Positions 34,345 to 43,229 of a DNA stretch of 64,000 bases are shown piece after piece. Origin of the DNA: Actinomadura geliboluensis (GTDB lineage Bacteria; Actinomycetota; Actinomycetes; Streptosporangiales; Streptosporangiaceae); NCBI RefSeq assembly GCF_005889745.1, contig NZ_VCKZ01000004.1, positions 1-64,000 of the forward strand, written 5' to 3'. A program made the translations under genes and the position numbers. The notes under the pieces were generated by a model. It had not been told where the DNA came from and did no database searches. It worked only from the letters and a program-made list of their open reading frames with translations. Every line of letters begins with the position of its first letter. The first letter of the stretch is position 1.

Positions 34345-34375
34345 CCTCAATGCGACAGCATGCGGCCTCAGTGCG
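34345..34375. promoter_or_regulatory. Direct repeats, probable AraC-type operator
   Basis: CCTCAATGCG (34345-34354) and CCTCAGTGCG (34366-34375) are spaced 21 bp start to start, two helical turns, in the divergent araC/MFS intergenic region. Confidence 0.55.
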
Positions 34376-34412
34376 GATCGTCACCGCCGCGCCCAATGCC
34401 TAGCGTGATCGC

Positions 34413-35924
34413 ATGCCGACTGATCATTCCCGTCAAGCATGCACGGACCAGGCTGGTGGCGCGGCTGTCGCGGTATCGGAGCCGGAGCCGTCCGCCGGGC
34501 CCGAGCGTCGCCGTCTCGCGCTAATCGTGCTCTGTTTCGTCCAGTTCATGCTCACCTTGGACGACACCGTCGTGAGCGTTGCACTGCCCAGCGTCCGGGA
34601 CGCCCTGGAGTTCGACGGCACTGGCCTTGCCTGGGTCGTCAACGCCTACTTCCTTGCCTTCGGAGGACTGCTGTTGCTGTTCGGCCGCATGGCCGACCTG
34701 CTGGGCCGCCGTCGCGTCTTTCTCGCGGGGGTCGCGCTGTTCGGCGCGGCAAGCCTGGCGTGCGGTCTCGCCCAGGAGCCCTGGCAGCTGGTGGCCGGGC
34801 GGTTCGTGCAAGGTGCGGGTGCCGCCATGGCGGGGCCCGCGGCGCTGTCGCTGATCACCCTGCTGTTCCCCGGAACCGAGGAGCGCGCCAAGGCCCTCGG
34901 CATCTGGGGTGGCATCGCCGGTTTGGGCGGCACCCTGGGGCTCGTGCTCTCCGGTTTCCTCACCGGCCTTCTTTCCTGGCGCTGGATCTTTTTGATCAAT
35001 CTGCCTGTCGCCCTGGTCGCCTGCGCGCTGCTCCCGCGTCTGGTCGCGGAGAGCCGAGCGACCCGTGCGGCACGCTTGGACGTCACCGGTGCCGTTCTGG
35101 GCACCGCCGCGGTCTTGACACTGGTCTACGGACTCCTCCAGGCCGGCGAGGCTGGCTGGACGGACGCGGGTGTTGTGGCCCCGGTAATCCTTGCCGCCGT
35201 GCTGGTGGCCGGGTTTCTCGTCGTCGAAGCGCGCGCGGCCGAGCCCCTCCTGCCATTGCCGTTCCTGAAGCTCCGGACGCGCGCCGTCGGCAATGGCATG
35301 ACCCTGCTCTTCTCGGCGGCCTTCTATGCGATGGCCTTCCTGCTGATGATCCATCTGCAGACCGTCCTCGGCTATGACCCGCTCAAGGCCGGTATTGCCT
35401 ACCTGCCCTACGGCGCCGGAATCCTCGCGGGCATATGGCTGTCCTCCCGCGCCCTGATCAAATTCGGGATGCGCTCGACGCTGGTCCTGTCCTTCCTGGT
35501 CAGCGCCGCTGGTTTGCTCTTGCTGTCAAGGGTGGCGCCAGCCGATTCTTACGCATCCGGGGTGCTCCCGGGCATGCTCGTCACGAGCCTTGGGTGTGGC
35601 TTGAGCCTGCCTACGCTGACCGTCGCCGCACTCACGCGCACCACCGAGGAGGATGCCGGTCTCGGCTCGGCCATCTTCAGTTCCGTGCAGCAGGTGGGCG
35701 GCGCCGTCGGGGTGGCAGTCCTGGTCACCGTGGCCGCACGCCGCAGCGACACGGTGGCCGATACGTCCGACCGGCTGCACGCCGCAACCGAAGGCTTCAC
35801 CCTGGCCCTCACGATCGCCGCCGCCCTTCTGGTGCTCGGTGCCGCTCTGATCGCCGGCCTGCTAGGGGGCGCCGTTCAGGACCCGCGACCCGGTGGTGAA
35901 GGACCCACGACGCAACCGGGATAA
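34413..35924 (+). CDS. DHA2-type MFS drug/H+ antiporter (14 helices)
   Basis: 503 residues. QFMLTLDDTVVSVALPSVRD is the DHA2 helix-1 motif; GRMADLLGRRRVFLAGVALF is MFS motif A; AGAAMAGPAALSLITLLFPG is motif C-like. About 14 segments are seen. EmrB/QacA-type exporters of this kind remove lipophilic compounds. Controlled by the divergent AraC gene, by position. The C-terminus is polar and short. Confidence 0.9.
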   Translation: MPTDHSRQACTDQAGGAAVAVSEPEPSAGPERRRLALIVLCFVQFMLTLDDTVVSVALPSVRDALEFDGTGLAWVVNAYFLAFGGLLLLFGRMADLLGRRRVFLAGVALFGAASLACGLAQEPWQLVAGRFVQGAGAAMAGPAALSLITLLFPGTEERAKALGIWGGIAGLGGTLGLVLSGFLTGLLSWRWIFLINLPVALVACALLPRLVAESRATRAARLDVTGAVLGTAAVLTLVYGLLQAGEAGWTDAGVVAPVILAAVLVAGFLVVEARAAEPLLPLPFLKLRTRAVGNGMTLLFSAAFYAMAFLLMIHLQTVLGYDPLKAGIAYLPYGAGILAGIWLSSRALIKFGMRSTLVLSFLVSAAGLLLLSRVAPADSYASGVLPGMLVTSLGCGLSLPTLTVAALTRTTEEDAGLGSAIFSSVQQVGGAVGVAVLVTVAARRSDTVADTSDRLHAATEGFTLALTIAAALLVLGAALIAGLLGGAVQDPRPGGEGPTTQPG

Positions 35925-36067
35925 GTCCAGGTGAGTAGGGCTGTTCGGTGAGCAGGGGCTCCTCCTCCCAGGGAGCGTGTTCAGGTCCGGGACGGCCGGT
36001 ACCAGGCACTGGATCACTGTCCGGTTTCCATAGGAGGTCAGAAATTCCACCAACACTCGGGAAGATT

Positions 36068-36116
36068 TACCCCCGGGGGGTATGTTACCTCCTGGCAAAC
36101 ATACCCCCGGGGGGTG
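36068..36116 (+). promoter_or_regulatory. Paired CsoR boxes within an inverted repeat
   Basis: Two 15-bp boxes, TACCCC-N3-GGGGTA (36068-36082) and TACCCC-N3-GGGGTG (36102-36116), lie 34 bp apart and are flanked inward by TATGTT and AACATA, so the whole stretch is also a larger inverted repeat. It ends 24 bp before ATG 36140. Confidence 0.75.
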
Positions 36117-36139
36117 CGTCTCGCGAAGGGTGGACTGTC

Positions 36140-37567
36140 ATGTCCGCAGATCCGAAGCGATGGTGGGCGCTCGCCGTGCTCGCCACCGCCCAGTTCATGG
36201 TCATCATGGACACCTCGATCATCGGGGTCGCGCTCCCCGACATGCAGCGCGAACTCGGGTTCAGCCAGAGCGGCTTGCAATGGGTCTTCAACGCCTACGT
36301 CGTCGCCCTGGGCGGGTTGCTACTGCTCGGCGGCAAGCTGTCGGACCTGTTCGGCGCGCGACGGGTGTTCGCGGCCGGGTGGCTGGTCCTGATCGGCGGG
36401 TCGGTGATCGCGGCCGCGGCCACGGGGGCCGAGGTCGAGATCGTCGGCCGCGCGGTTCAAGGCGTCGGCTCGGCGCTGATCGCACCGTCGGCGCTGACGT
36501 TGCTGATGGTGCTGTTCTCGGCACGGCCGAAGGAGCTGGCCAAGGCGATGGCGTTCTACGGCGCCGCGGCTCCGGCAGGCGGTACTGCAGGGGTCTTCCT
36601 CGGCGGTGTAATCACCGAGTGGCTGAGTTGGCCGTGGGTGTTCATCATCTACATCCCGATCGGCCTGCTCACGCTGGCCATGGTCCCGGCCGTCCTGCCG
36701 GACGTTCCCGGACGCCGTGTCGGGCTTGACGTACTCGGCGCACTCGCCGTCACGGCCGGGCTCGGCCTCGCCGTCTACGCGATCGTCCAGGCGCCCGAGC
36801 GAGGCTGGGATTCCGCCGCGACGGTCCTGCAGCTCGGCGGCGCCGCCCTGCTGCTGGCGGTCTTCGTCGGGCTGCAGCGGATCGTCCGCAGTCCGCTGAT
36901 GCCGCTCTCGGTGTGGCGCACCCCGAACCTGGCGGGTGCCAACGTCGCGATGACGCTGCTCGGCGCCGCGTGGATCCCGATGTGGTACTTCCTCAACCTC
37001 TACCTCCAGCAGGTCCTGGGGTACGGGGCGTTCCCGAGCGGCGCGGCGCTGCTGCCGATGACGGCGCTGATGATGGTGCTGATGGTCGGCGTCACCGGAC
37101 GACTCATCGCCCGGTTCGGCACCAAGCCGCTCATCGTCGCCGGCCTCGTCGTCCTGGCGGGCGGCCTGTCGGTGCTGTCCACGATCGACGTGGGCGGGAG
37201 CTTCGTCACCGACGTCCTGCCCGGGTCGTTGATCTCCGCAGTCGGCATGTCGCTGGTGTTCATCCCGGCCACCATGGCGGCGATCGGCGGTGTGTCCGCG
37301 GAGCAGGGCGGTCTGGCGTCCGGGATCGTCAACACCACCTACCAGGTCGGCTCGGCCATCGGCCTGGCCGTGATGACCGCCATCGCCACCTCGCGGGGCG
37401 CGGATGAGCTCGGCGACCTACCCAGCCTGACCGACGGTTTCCAGGCCGCGTTCATTGGGGCCGCCGTCGTCGCGTTGGCGGGTGCCGGACTTGCCCTGGT
37501 CACGCTGCGGACCCCCAGCGTCCAAGGAGGGGCCGAAGAGCAGGTCAAGGTGAAGATCCAGTCATGA
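36140..37567 (+). CDS. DHA2-type MFS transporter under CsoR boxes
   Basis: 475 residues, about 14 membrane helices. QFMVIMDTSIIGVALPDMQR opens helix 1; GGKLSDLFGARRVFAAGWLV is motif A. It resembles the preceding MFS gene in family only. ATG 36140 is the first start after the paired CsoR boxes, so expression should rise with copper or another CsoR ligand; export of a metal-related or oxidised compound is possible but unproven. Confidence 0.9.
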   Translation: MSADPKRWWALAVLATAQFMVIMDTSIIGVALPDMQRELGFSQSGLQWVFNAYVVALGGLLLLGGKLSDLFGARRVFAAGWLVLIGGSVIAAAATGAEVEIVGRAVQGVGSALIAPSALTLLMVLFSARPKELAKAMAFYGAAAPAGGTAGVFLGGVITEWLSWPWVFIIYIPIGLLTLAMVPAVLPDVPGRRVGLDVLGALAVTAGLGLAVYAIVQAPERGWDSAATVLQLGGAALLLAVFVGLQRIVRSPLMPLSVWRTPNLAGANVAMTLLGAAWIPMWYFLNLYLQQVLGYGAFPSGAALLPMTALMMVLMVGVTGRLIARFGTKPLIVAGLVVLAGGLSVLSTIDVGGSFVTDVLPGSLISAVGMSLVFIPATMAAIGGVSAEQGGLASGIVNTTYQVGSAIGLAVMTAIATSRGADELGDLPSLTDGFQAAFIGAAVVALAGAGLALVTLRTPSVQGGAEEQVKVKIQS

Positions 37568-37579
37568 TCGGGTGTAGCA

Positions 37580-37615
37580 AGGCCGCCGCCCGGGTCACCT
37601 GCCTGGGCGGCGCGG
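37580..37615. terminator. Bidirectional terminator between MFS and nuoN
   Basis: An imperfect GC-rich inverted repeat (arms about GCCGCCGCCCGG and CCTGGGCGGCGCGGC) lies between the convergent stops at 37567 and 37641. Confidence 0.55.
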
Positions 37616-37640
37616 CCATGCCAGGGAGCTGTCGGCAAGG

Positions 37641-39026
37641 TCAGCCGATGCTGAGCGCGACGCCGCTTCCGATGCCGAGGGCGAGGGAGATCGCAGCTGC
37701 CAGATAGGCCGTCCATTGGGCAGTGCGGTCCAGACTCTCGTCTCGGTCGGAGTCTCCGGCGAATGCGGGCACGATCCAGCGCAGGTAGTAGAAGACGCTG
37801 GCGACGGAGTTGACGGCGGCGACGGCGGCGAGCCACGCGTAGTCACCGTCCAGCGCCGCGCCGAACAGAAGGAGTTTGCCGACGAACACGGCGGTGGGCG
37901 GTGTGCCCACCAGACCCAATAGGCAGATCACCAGGGACACCGCCAAGAGCCGAGAGCGTCGTATCAGCGCGCCGTAGGCTCCCAGGTTGTCGCGACCGAC
38001 GGCGATGACGATGGCGAAAGCGCCGATATTGGTGATGGCGTATGCGGCGAGATAGAACAGTAGAGCCGGTTCGGCGAGGTCGGTGCGCCCGGTCATCGCG
38101 ACAGGCACCAGCAGATAGCCGGCCTGGCTGACGGTGGAGTAGGCGAGAAGCCGCCGGACGTTGTCCTGCCTGAACGCGGCGAGATTGCCCAAGGTCATGG
38201 TCGCGGTGGCGATGACCGCGATGAGCAGCGGCCAGTCGCCCACGCCGGGTGGAAGGGCTTCGGCCGCGAAGCGGTAGAGGGCGGCGAAGGCCCCGATCTT
38301 CGGGACGGTGGTGACGAACGCCGCGACGACCGGGGGAGCGCCCTCAGTGACGTCCGGCACCCAGAAGTGGGCGGGTACGGCGCCAGCCTTGAAGAGCAGC
38401 CCGGCCAGGAGAAGGACGACGCCCACCATGACAGCGCCGTCCGGGGCCGCCACGAGTTCGGCACGGAGTGATTCGTAGGACGTGCCGCGGCCGAGCCCGT
38501 AGAGCAGGGTCACGCCGGCCAGCATGAGAATGCCCAGGAAAGCGCCTACGAGGTAGTACTTGAGCGCAGCCTCTGTCCCCGGCGCGTCTTTCCCGAAGCC
38601 CGCCAGCGCATATCCGGGGATGCTGGCCAGCAGATAGGCCGCCACCAGCACCAGAAGATCGGACGCGGCGCCGAGCATGATCGTGCCGAGCGCCGCCATC
38701 AGGATCAGGACGTAGAACTCGCTCTCCCTGCGGTGGCCCCGCATCGGGCCCAGAGCGAGCACGATGACCAGCAGTGTCGCCGCCAGGACGACGATTCGTG
38801 TCACGTGGGTGATGGGGTCGAGCATGAACGCGTCGAAGGTCATCAAGTCCGCCCGGCGGGCGGCGAGGGTCGCGGCCACCAGGCCGGCCACCAGCCCGAG
38901 CACGGATAGCGCGGCAACGACCCATTGCCGGGTTCGCGGCAGGAACGACCCCGTGAGCAGCCCGATCACGGCGGCGCCGAGGATGAACAGTTCCGGCAGG
39001 AGGTCTGCCGGATTCTCGCGCATCAT
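37641..39026 (-). CDS. nuoN: NuoN-like complex I membrane subunit
   Basis: 461 residues, about 14 helices, Mrp-antiporter family. The Lys-bearing helix GLLFKAGAVPAHFWVPDVTE is the proton-channel signature; VATATMTLGNLAAFRQDNVR and LLAYSTVSQAGYLLVPVAM are typical for NuoN. Last gene of the reduced complex I operon; its ATG overlaps the nuoM stop by 4 nt. Length is near the family norm. Confidence 0.9.
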   Translation of the reverse strand: MMRENPADLLPELFILGAAVIGLLTGSFLPRTRQWVVAALSVLGLVAGLVAATLAARRADLMTFDAFMLDPITHVTRIVVLAATLLVIVLALGPMRGHRRESEFYVLILMAALGTIMLGAASDLLVLVAAYLLASIPGYALAGFGKDAPGTEAALKYYLVGAFLGILMLAGVTLLYGLGRGTSYESLRAELVAAPDGAVMVGVVLLLAGLLFKAGAVPAHFWVPDVTEGAPPVVAAFVTTVPKIGAFAALYRFAAEALPPGVGDWPLLIAVIATATMTLGNLAAFRQDNVRRLLAYSTVSQAGYLLVPVAMTGRTDLAEPALLFYLAAYAITNIGAFAIVIAVGRDNLGAYGALIRRSRLLAVSLVICLLGLVGTPPTAVFVGKLLLFGAALDGDYAWLAAVAAVNSVASVFYYLRWIVPAFAGDSDRDESLDRTAQWTAYLAAAISLALGIGSGVALSIG

Positions 39027-40522
39027 CGCGCCACCAAGGAGACCACCGTGGCGGAGATCGGCTCGATGACGTCCAACAAGAACCGCGGCGCGACGCCGAT
39101 GACCACCGTCAGCGCCAGCAGCGGGACGATCGCGCCGAGTTCACTGCGGTGCGCCTCGGCGACCTGTGCCGTCAACTCGCCCGGAGGGCCCAGGACGGCG
39201 CGGTGCAGCAGGCGTAGGAACAGCGCGGCGGTGATGAGGATGCCCAGGATCGCCAACGCGCCGACGACGACGAGTCCGGTGCCGCCGCTGCCGATCACCC
39301 CCGTGAAGATCTGGAACTCGGCGATGAAGCCGGAGAAGCCGGGCAGCCCGAGGGAGGCGAACGCGCCGACCGCGACCAGGCCAGAGAACACGGGGGCACG
39401 TGCGGCCAACCCGCCGAAACGACCCATGTCGTAGGTGCCGGCTCGGTCATAGAACATCCCGGCCAGCAGGAACAGCGCGCCGGTGATCAGCCCGTGGCTC
39501 ACCATCTGGGTGACGGCGCCGGTCACCGCGAGCTGCCGCGCCGCCTGGTCGCCGAGGGCGCCGGCGGCGCCGAGCGCCACGATGATGTACCCCATGTGGT
39601 TGACCGAGGTGTAGGCGATCAGCCGCTTGAGGTCCTCTTGCGCATAGGCCACCAGGGCTCCGTACAGAACGCTGATCAGGCCGACGATGATGATCACCCA
39701 GGCGTAGCGGCGCCAGGCATCGGGGAGCATGGGCATCGCGATCCGGACGAAGCCGTAGGTGCCCATCTTCAGCAGGACGCCGGCCAGGATCGCCGATCCG
39801 GCGGCGGGCGCGTCGGTGTGCGCGGGCGGCAGCCAGGTGTGGAACGGCACGGTCGGCGTCTTGATGGCCAGGCCGATGCCGATCGCCAACAGGACGAGTC
39901 CGGCAAGGCCCGGCGAACCCGCCAGCGGCGGCGTGCGCGTCAGCTCCACCATGTCGAAGGTGTGCGGCTCGGCACCGAGGTAGAGGCCGATGAACCCCAG
40001 CAGCAGGACGAGTGAACCGAGGAAGGTGTAGAGGAAGAACTTCAGCGCTGACCGCATCCTGTCGCCATGTCCCCACCCGGCGATGACGAAGTACATGCCG
40101 ACGATGGACAGATCGAAGAACACGAAGAACAGCAGCAGATCCAGGGCTGCGAACAGACCGAGTGAGACCGTCTGCAGGATCAGGAAGAGCCCGGCGAAGG
40201 CACGCACCTGCCGTTCTTGGCGCAGCGAGTAGATCGCGCAGGTCAGGAACAGCAGTGAGGTCAAGGCCAGCAGAGGTAGCGACAGTCCGTCGACGCCGAT
40301 GTGATAGCCGGCGGAGACGGACGGGATCCAGCGCACGTTCGTCTCGTAGGAGATCCCGTCGCCGGTGCCGTGCCCGATCCACATGGCGACGACCAGGGCG
40401 AAGTCGATGGCGCACGCGACGATCCACGTCCAGGTCACCGCGCGGGCGCCGAGCCTGGGGACCGTGTAGAGCCCGAGCGCGACAGCGAGCGGAAGGAAGA
40501 TCACTAGGGAGAGCACGTTCAC
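39023..40522 (-). CDS. nuoM: NuoM-like complex I membrane subunit
   Basis: 499 residues. Begins MNVLSLVIFLPLAVALG at GTG 40522, overlapping the nuoL stop (GTGA). Family motifs: YHIGVDGLSLPLLALTSLLF, KTPTVPFHTWLPPAHTDAPA (channel Lys and the PAHT loop), GSAILAGVLLKMGTYGFVRI and RLIAYTSVNHMGYIIVALGA. A proton-translocating antiporter-like subunit. An open frame runs on to 41800 upstream, but that is only the antisense-rich shadow of nuoL. Confidence 0.92.
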   Translation of the reverse strand: MNVLSLVIFLPLAVALGLYTVPRLGARAVTWTWIVACAIDFALVVAMWIGHGTGDGISYETNVRWIPSVSAGYHIGVDGLSLPLLALTSLLFLTCAIYSLRQERQVRAFAGLFLILQTVSLGLFAALDLLLFFVFFDLSIVGMYFVIAGWGHGDRMRSALKFFLYTFLGSLVLLLGFIGLYLGAEPHTFDMVELTRTPPLAGSPGLAGLVLLAIGIGLAIKTPTVPFHTWLPPAHTDAPAAGSAILAGVLLKMGTYGFVRIAMPMLPDAWRRYAWVIIIVGLISVLYGALVAYAQEDLKRLIAYTSVNHMGYIIVALGAAGALGDQAARQLAVTGAVTQMVSHGLITGALFLLAGMFYDRAGTYDMGRFGGLAARAPVFSGLVAVGAFASLGLPGFSGFIAEFQIFTGVIGSGGTGLVVVGALAILGILITAALFLRLLHRAVLGPPGELTAQVAEAHRSELGAIVPLLALTVVIGVAPRFLLDVIEPISATVVSLVAR

Positions 40523-42393
40523 CTGACCAGGAGGACGATGAGGATGAGCACGGCGAACAGGACGGCGGCCTGCGCGTAGTAGGTGTGCGCCTGGCCGGTC
40601 TGCGGGCGGCGGGCGAGGTCGGCCAGCCGGCGGGCTCCCCGTCCGACCGCGTTGACGAACCCGTCCACCCTTACCTCGATCCGGAGGCCGGCCAGCGCGG
40701 CGGCGAGCCGTCCGGTGGCGGCTGTCGCACGCACTCCACCGTCGATGACCCGGTCGTCGAATCGGGCGAGTGCTGTGGCCAGCGCGAACACCGGGCGGGC
40801 GACGAGCAGTTCGGCGAGCCGTTCGAGATGCAGCCAGTGCTGGGCGGGAGCCGTCCACGCCGTCCGGATCCGACCGCCATTGCGCATGAGGACCCAGGTG
40901 AGCGCTAGGACGAGCAGCACCAGGGCGGCGGAGAGTGCCAGCTCGGCCGGACTCGGGCTCGGCTCCTGTCCGGCACCGAGGAGGTGCCGCCACGCTTCGT
41001 CCACCACCGGCAGTGCGAAGACGCCAAGCACCGCGGAGCCGAGGGCCAGCGCGGGCAGCGGCAGCTTTTCCAGCAGGCCGATGTGCCGTGTCCCGGCCTG
41101 CTCGGTGTCCGTTCGTGTGGCCGCGTCGATCGGCTGGGCCACGGCGAACAGCGCCCGCGCCGCATAACCGGCTGACAGCAACGCTGCCGCGAGCCCGACC
41201 GCGTACAGCAAGGGAGAGTGCTCCAACGCGGTGCTGAGAACCGTGTCCTTGGTGGCCCAGAGCGACAGAGGCGGCACCCCGGCAAGGGCGAGCAATCCGA
41301 TTCCGAAGGTGACGCCGACCAGGCGGTACCGGCGGCCCGCACCATGCAGCTCGGTGAGGTCCTTGGTGCCGAGGGCGCTGAGGAAGGCGCCGGCGCCCAG
41401 GAACAGCAGGCTCTTCACGGCGGCGTGTGCGACTAGATGCGCGGTGCCACCGGCAACTGCGCCGACTCCGGAGCCGAGCACCATGAATCCGATCTGCGCA
41501 CAGGTCGACGCCGCCAGCAGTTGTTTGAGGTCGCGCTGGACCAGGGCGACCGCTCCCAGCAGCAGCGCGGTGATCGCGCCAAGCCAAGCCACCAGCGAGG
41601 CGGCCCAGCCGGTCGCCGCCATCAGCGGTTCCAGGCGCAGCAGCAGGTACGCACCGGCGGCCACCATGGTCGCTGAGTGCAGCAGGGCCGAGACCGGGCT
41701 CGGGCCGTCCATCGCCCGCGAGAGCCAGAACGAGAACGGTAGCTGCGCCGACTTGCCCAGCGCGGCTAGGACGACCCCGGCAGCGACCACATCCCGCCAC
41801 GGACCCTCCGCGGCGCCCAGTTCATCGAGGCTCAGCGAGCCCGTTCCGAGCAGGGCGGCGCCGGCGGCGAAGTAGAGGCCGAGGTCACCGGCGCGCGTGG
41901 TGACGAAGGAGATGTCAGCCGAGCTGACCCTTCGTCGCTCGCGCCACCAGAAGCCGATGAGCGCGTACGACATCGCGCCCATGACCTCCCAGCCCATCAG
42001 CAGGACTGCCAGGTCGGTCGCGGTGACCGTCACCAGCATCGCTCCGGTGAACACCAGCATCAGGCCGAAGAAGCGTGCTCGTGACTCGCTCGGGGAGAAC
42101 TCTCCGGCGGAGAACAGGAGCACGGCGAGGCTGACCGACGTGACTGTGAGGACGAGGGCGGCGGAAAGCCCGTCCACCGCCATACCGGCGGGCAGCCGAC
42201 CGAAGAGCGGGAACTGCACGACCGGACGCGTCAATACCGCCGCGATCGCCAGGCACAGCGCCGCGAGCGCGGCCGCCACCGCGATCGTGGGCGCCGCCCT
42301 GTTCAGGCCGCGTCCGAGGACGAAGCGCCCGGTGAGCAGGAACACGCCGGTCGCGATCGGGACTGCCGGCAGGAGCCAGCCGAGGACGCTCAT
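40519..42393 (-). CDS. nuoL: NuoL-like complex I membrane subunit
   Basis: 624 residues. Helix motifs MGWEVMGAMSYALIGFWWRE, LGKSAQLPFSFWLSRAMDGP (channel Lys), SPVSALLHSATMVAAGAYLL and LLAASTCAQIGFMVLGSGVG are NuoL-like. The C-terminal extension (lateral helix region) ends with a membrane segment (YYAQAAVLFAVLILIVLLV). The HM/TH helices are more diverged than in canonical NuoL. Overlaps nuoK at its start (42390-42393). Confidence 0.9.
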   Translation of the reverse strand: MSVLGWLLPAVPIATGVFLLTGRFVLGRGLNRAAPTIAVAAALAALCLAIAAVLTRPVVQFPLFGRLPAGMAVDGLSAALVLTVTSVSLAVLLFSAGEFSPSESRARFFGLMLVFTGAMLVTVTATDLAVLLMGWEVMGAMSYALIGFWWRERRRVSSADISFVTTRAGDLGLYFAAGAALLGTGSLSLDELGAAEGPWRDVVAAGVVLAALGKSAQLPFSFWLSRAMDGPSPVSALLHSATMVAAGAYLLLRLEPLMAATGWAASLVAWLGAITALLLGAVALVQRDLKQLLAASTCAQIGFMVLGSGVGAVAGGTAHLVAHAAVKSLLFLGAGAFLSALGTKDLTELHGAGRRYRLVGVTFGIGLLALAGVPPLSLWATKDTVLSTALEHSPLLYAVGLAAALLSAGYAARALFAVAQPIDAATRTDTEQAGTRHIGLLEKLPLPALALGSAVLGVFALPVVDEAWRHLLGAGQEPSPSPAELALSAALVLLVLALTWVLMRNGGRIRTAWTAPAQHWLHLERLAELLVARPVFALATALARFDDRVIDGGVRATAATGRLAAALAGLRIEVRVDGFVNAVGRGARRLADLARRPQTGQAHTYYAQAAVLFAVLILIVLLVR

Positions 42394-42695
42394 CCTTTGA
42401 GATCTCCGGCCTCGTCGGTCATGTCGACGTCGCGGGTACGGAACAGTGCGGTGACGACGGCGAACCCCATCGCCATCTCCAGCGCCATCACGGTCACGGC
42501 CACGAGCACAAGTACCTGGCCGTCCGCCGTTCCGGGCGCGACGTAGAACCAGAACGCCCCGCCCGCGACCAACACGCCGTTGATCATGAGTTCGAGACCC
42601 ATCATCAGCATCACGATCGACTGCTGGGACAGCGCCCCGTACAACCCCACCGAGAACAGGGCGGCGGCGAGCACGAGAAAAACCTCAAGGTTCAT
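42390..42695 (-). CDS. nuoK: NuoK-like complex I membrane subunit
   Basis: 101 residues, three helices: MNLEVFLVLAAALFSVGLYG, SIVMLMMGLELMINGVLVAG with the conserved membrane Glu, and VLVAVTVMALEMAMGFAVV with the second Glu. Standard NuoK length. Overlaps nuoJ by 4 nt and nuoL by 4 nt. Confidence 0.93.
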   Translation of the reverse strand: MNLEVFLVLAAALFSVGLYGALSQQSIVMLMMGLELMINGVLVAGGAFWFYVAPGTADGQVLVLVAVTVMALEMAMGFAVVTALFRTRDVDMTDEAGDLKG

Positions 42696-43219
42696 TTCGC
42701 ACCGGCCTTGCCGCCGGACGGCCGGTCGTAGCGGCCTCGGTCGGTCGCCAGCACCACCGAAGCGATCATCGTGGCGAGGATGGCGATGCCGATCACCATC
42801 ATCACCAACATCTTCGGCCCCATGATCGCCTCTCCGACGGAGAACGTCGGGTCGGCGGGCACAGTCCCGCGACGCTGCGGCCAGGGTGTGACGAAGATGC
42901 CCGTCACCAGTGCGGCGAAGACGGTGAGGGAGATGGCGATGGCTCCGCGGTTGTTGTGGACCATCGTCATCGGCATGAGCCCGCCAGGATTCATCATGTA
43001 CATGATCATGAAGACCGCCATGATGAGCATCTCCATGATCATCATGAGGATCACCAGGACGCCGAGGTAGTCCAGATCCAGGAGCAGTAGCTCCACGCCG
43101 ACGCATAGGAAGGACGCCAGCAGGGCGAACGTCGCCCGCGCCATCGAGTCGACGACGAAGACGACCACGCCGAAACCCACGGCCGCCACCGCCAGGACCC
43201 AGAACGCGACGGTTTGCAT
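42692..43219 (-). CDS. nuoJ: NuoJ-like complex I membrane subunit
   Basis: 175 residues, five helices. The third helix (DYLGVLVILMMIMEMLIMAV) is the NuoJ signature region, here with an unusually Met-rich stretch continuing MFIMYMMNPGG-like (FMIMYMMNPGGLMPMTM). A canonical subunit has YVGAVMVLFLFVVMML here. Starts 10 nt after the nuoH stop. Confidence 0.88.
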   Translation of the reverse strand: MQTVAFWVLAVAAVGFGVVVFVVDSMARATFALLASFLCVGVELLLLDLDYLGVLVILMMIMEMLIMAVFMIMYMMNPGGLMPMTMVHNNRGAIAISLTVFAALVTGIFVTPWPQRRGTVPADPTFSVGEAIMGPKMLVMMVIGIAILATMIASVVLATDRGRYDRPSGGKAGAK

Positions 43220-43229
43220 CTCACCTCCC

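Noticed and set aside
40343-40349. GTAGGAG inside nuoM
   Set aside because: It is inside coding sequence and has no matching left arm.
40523-41800. Apparent 925-codon extension of nuoM
   Set aside because: It lies in the nuoL gene in another frame; the true nuoM start GTG 40522 overlaps the nuoL stop by 4 nt and matches family length.
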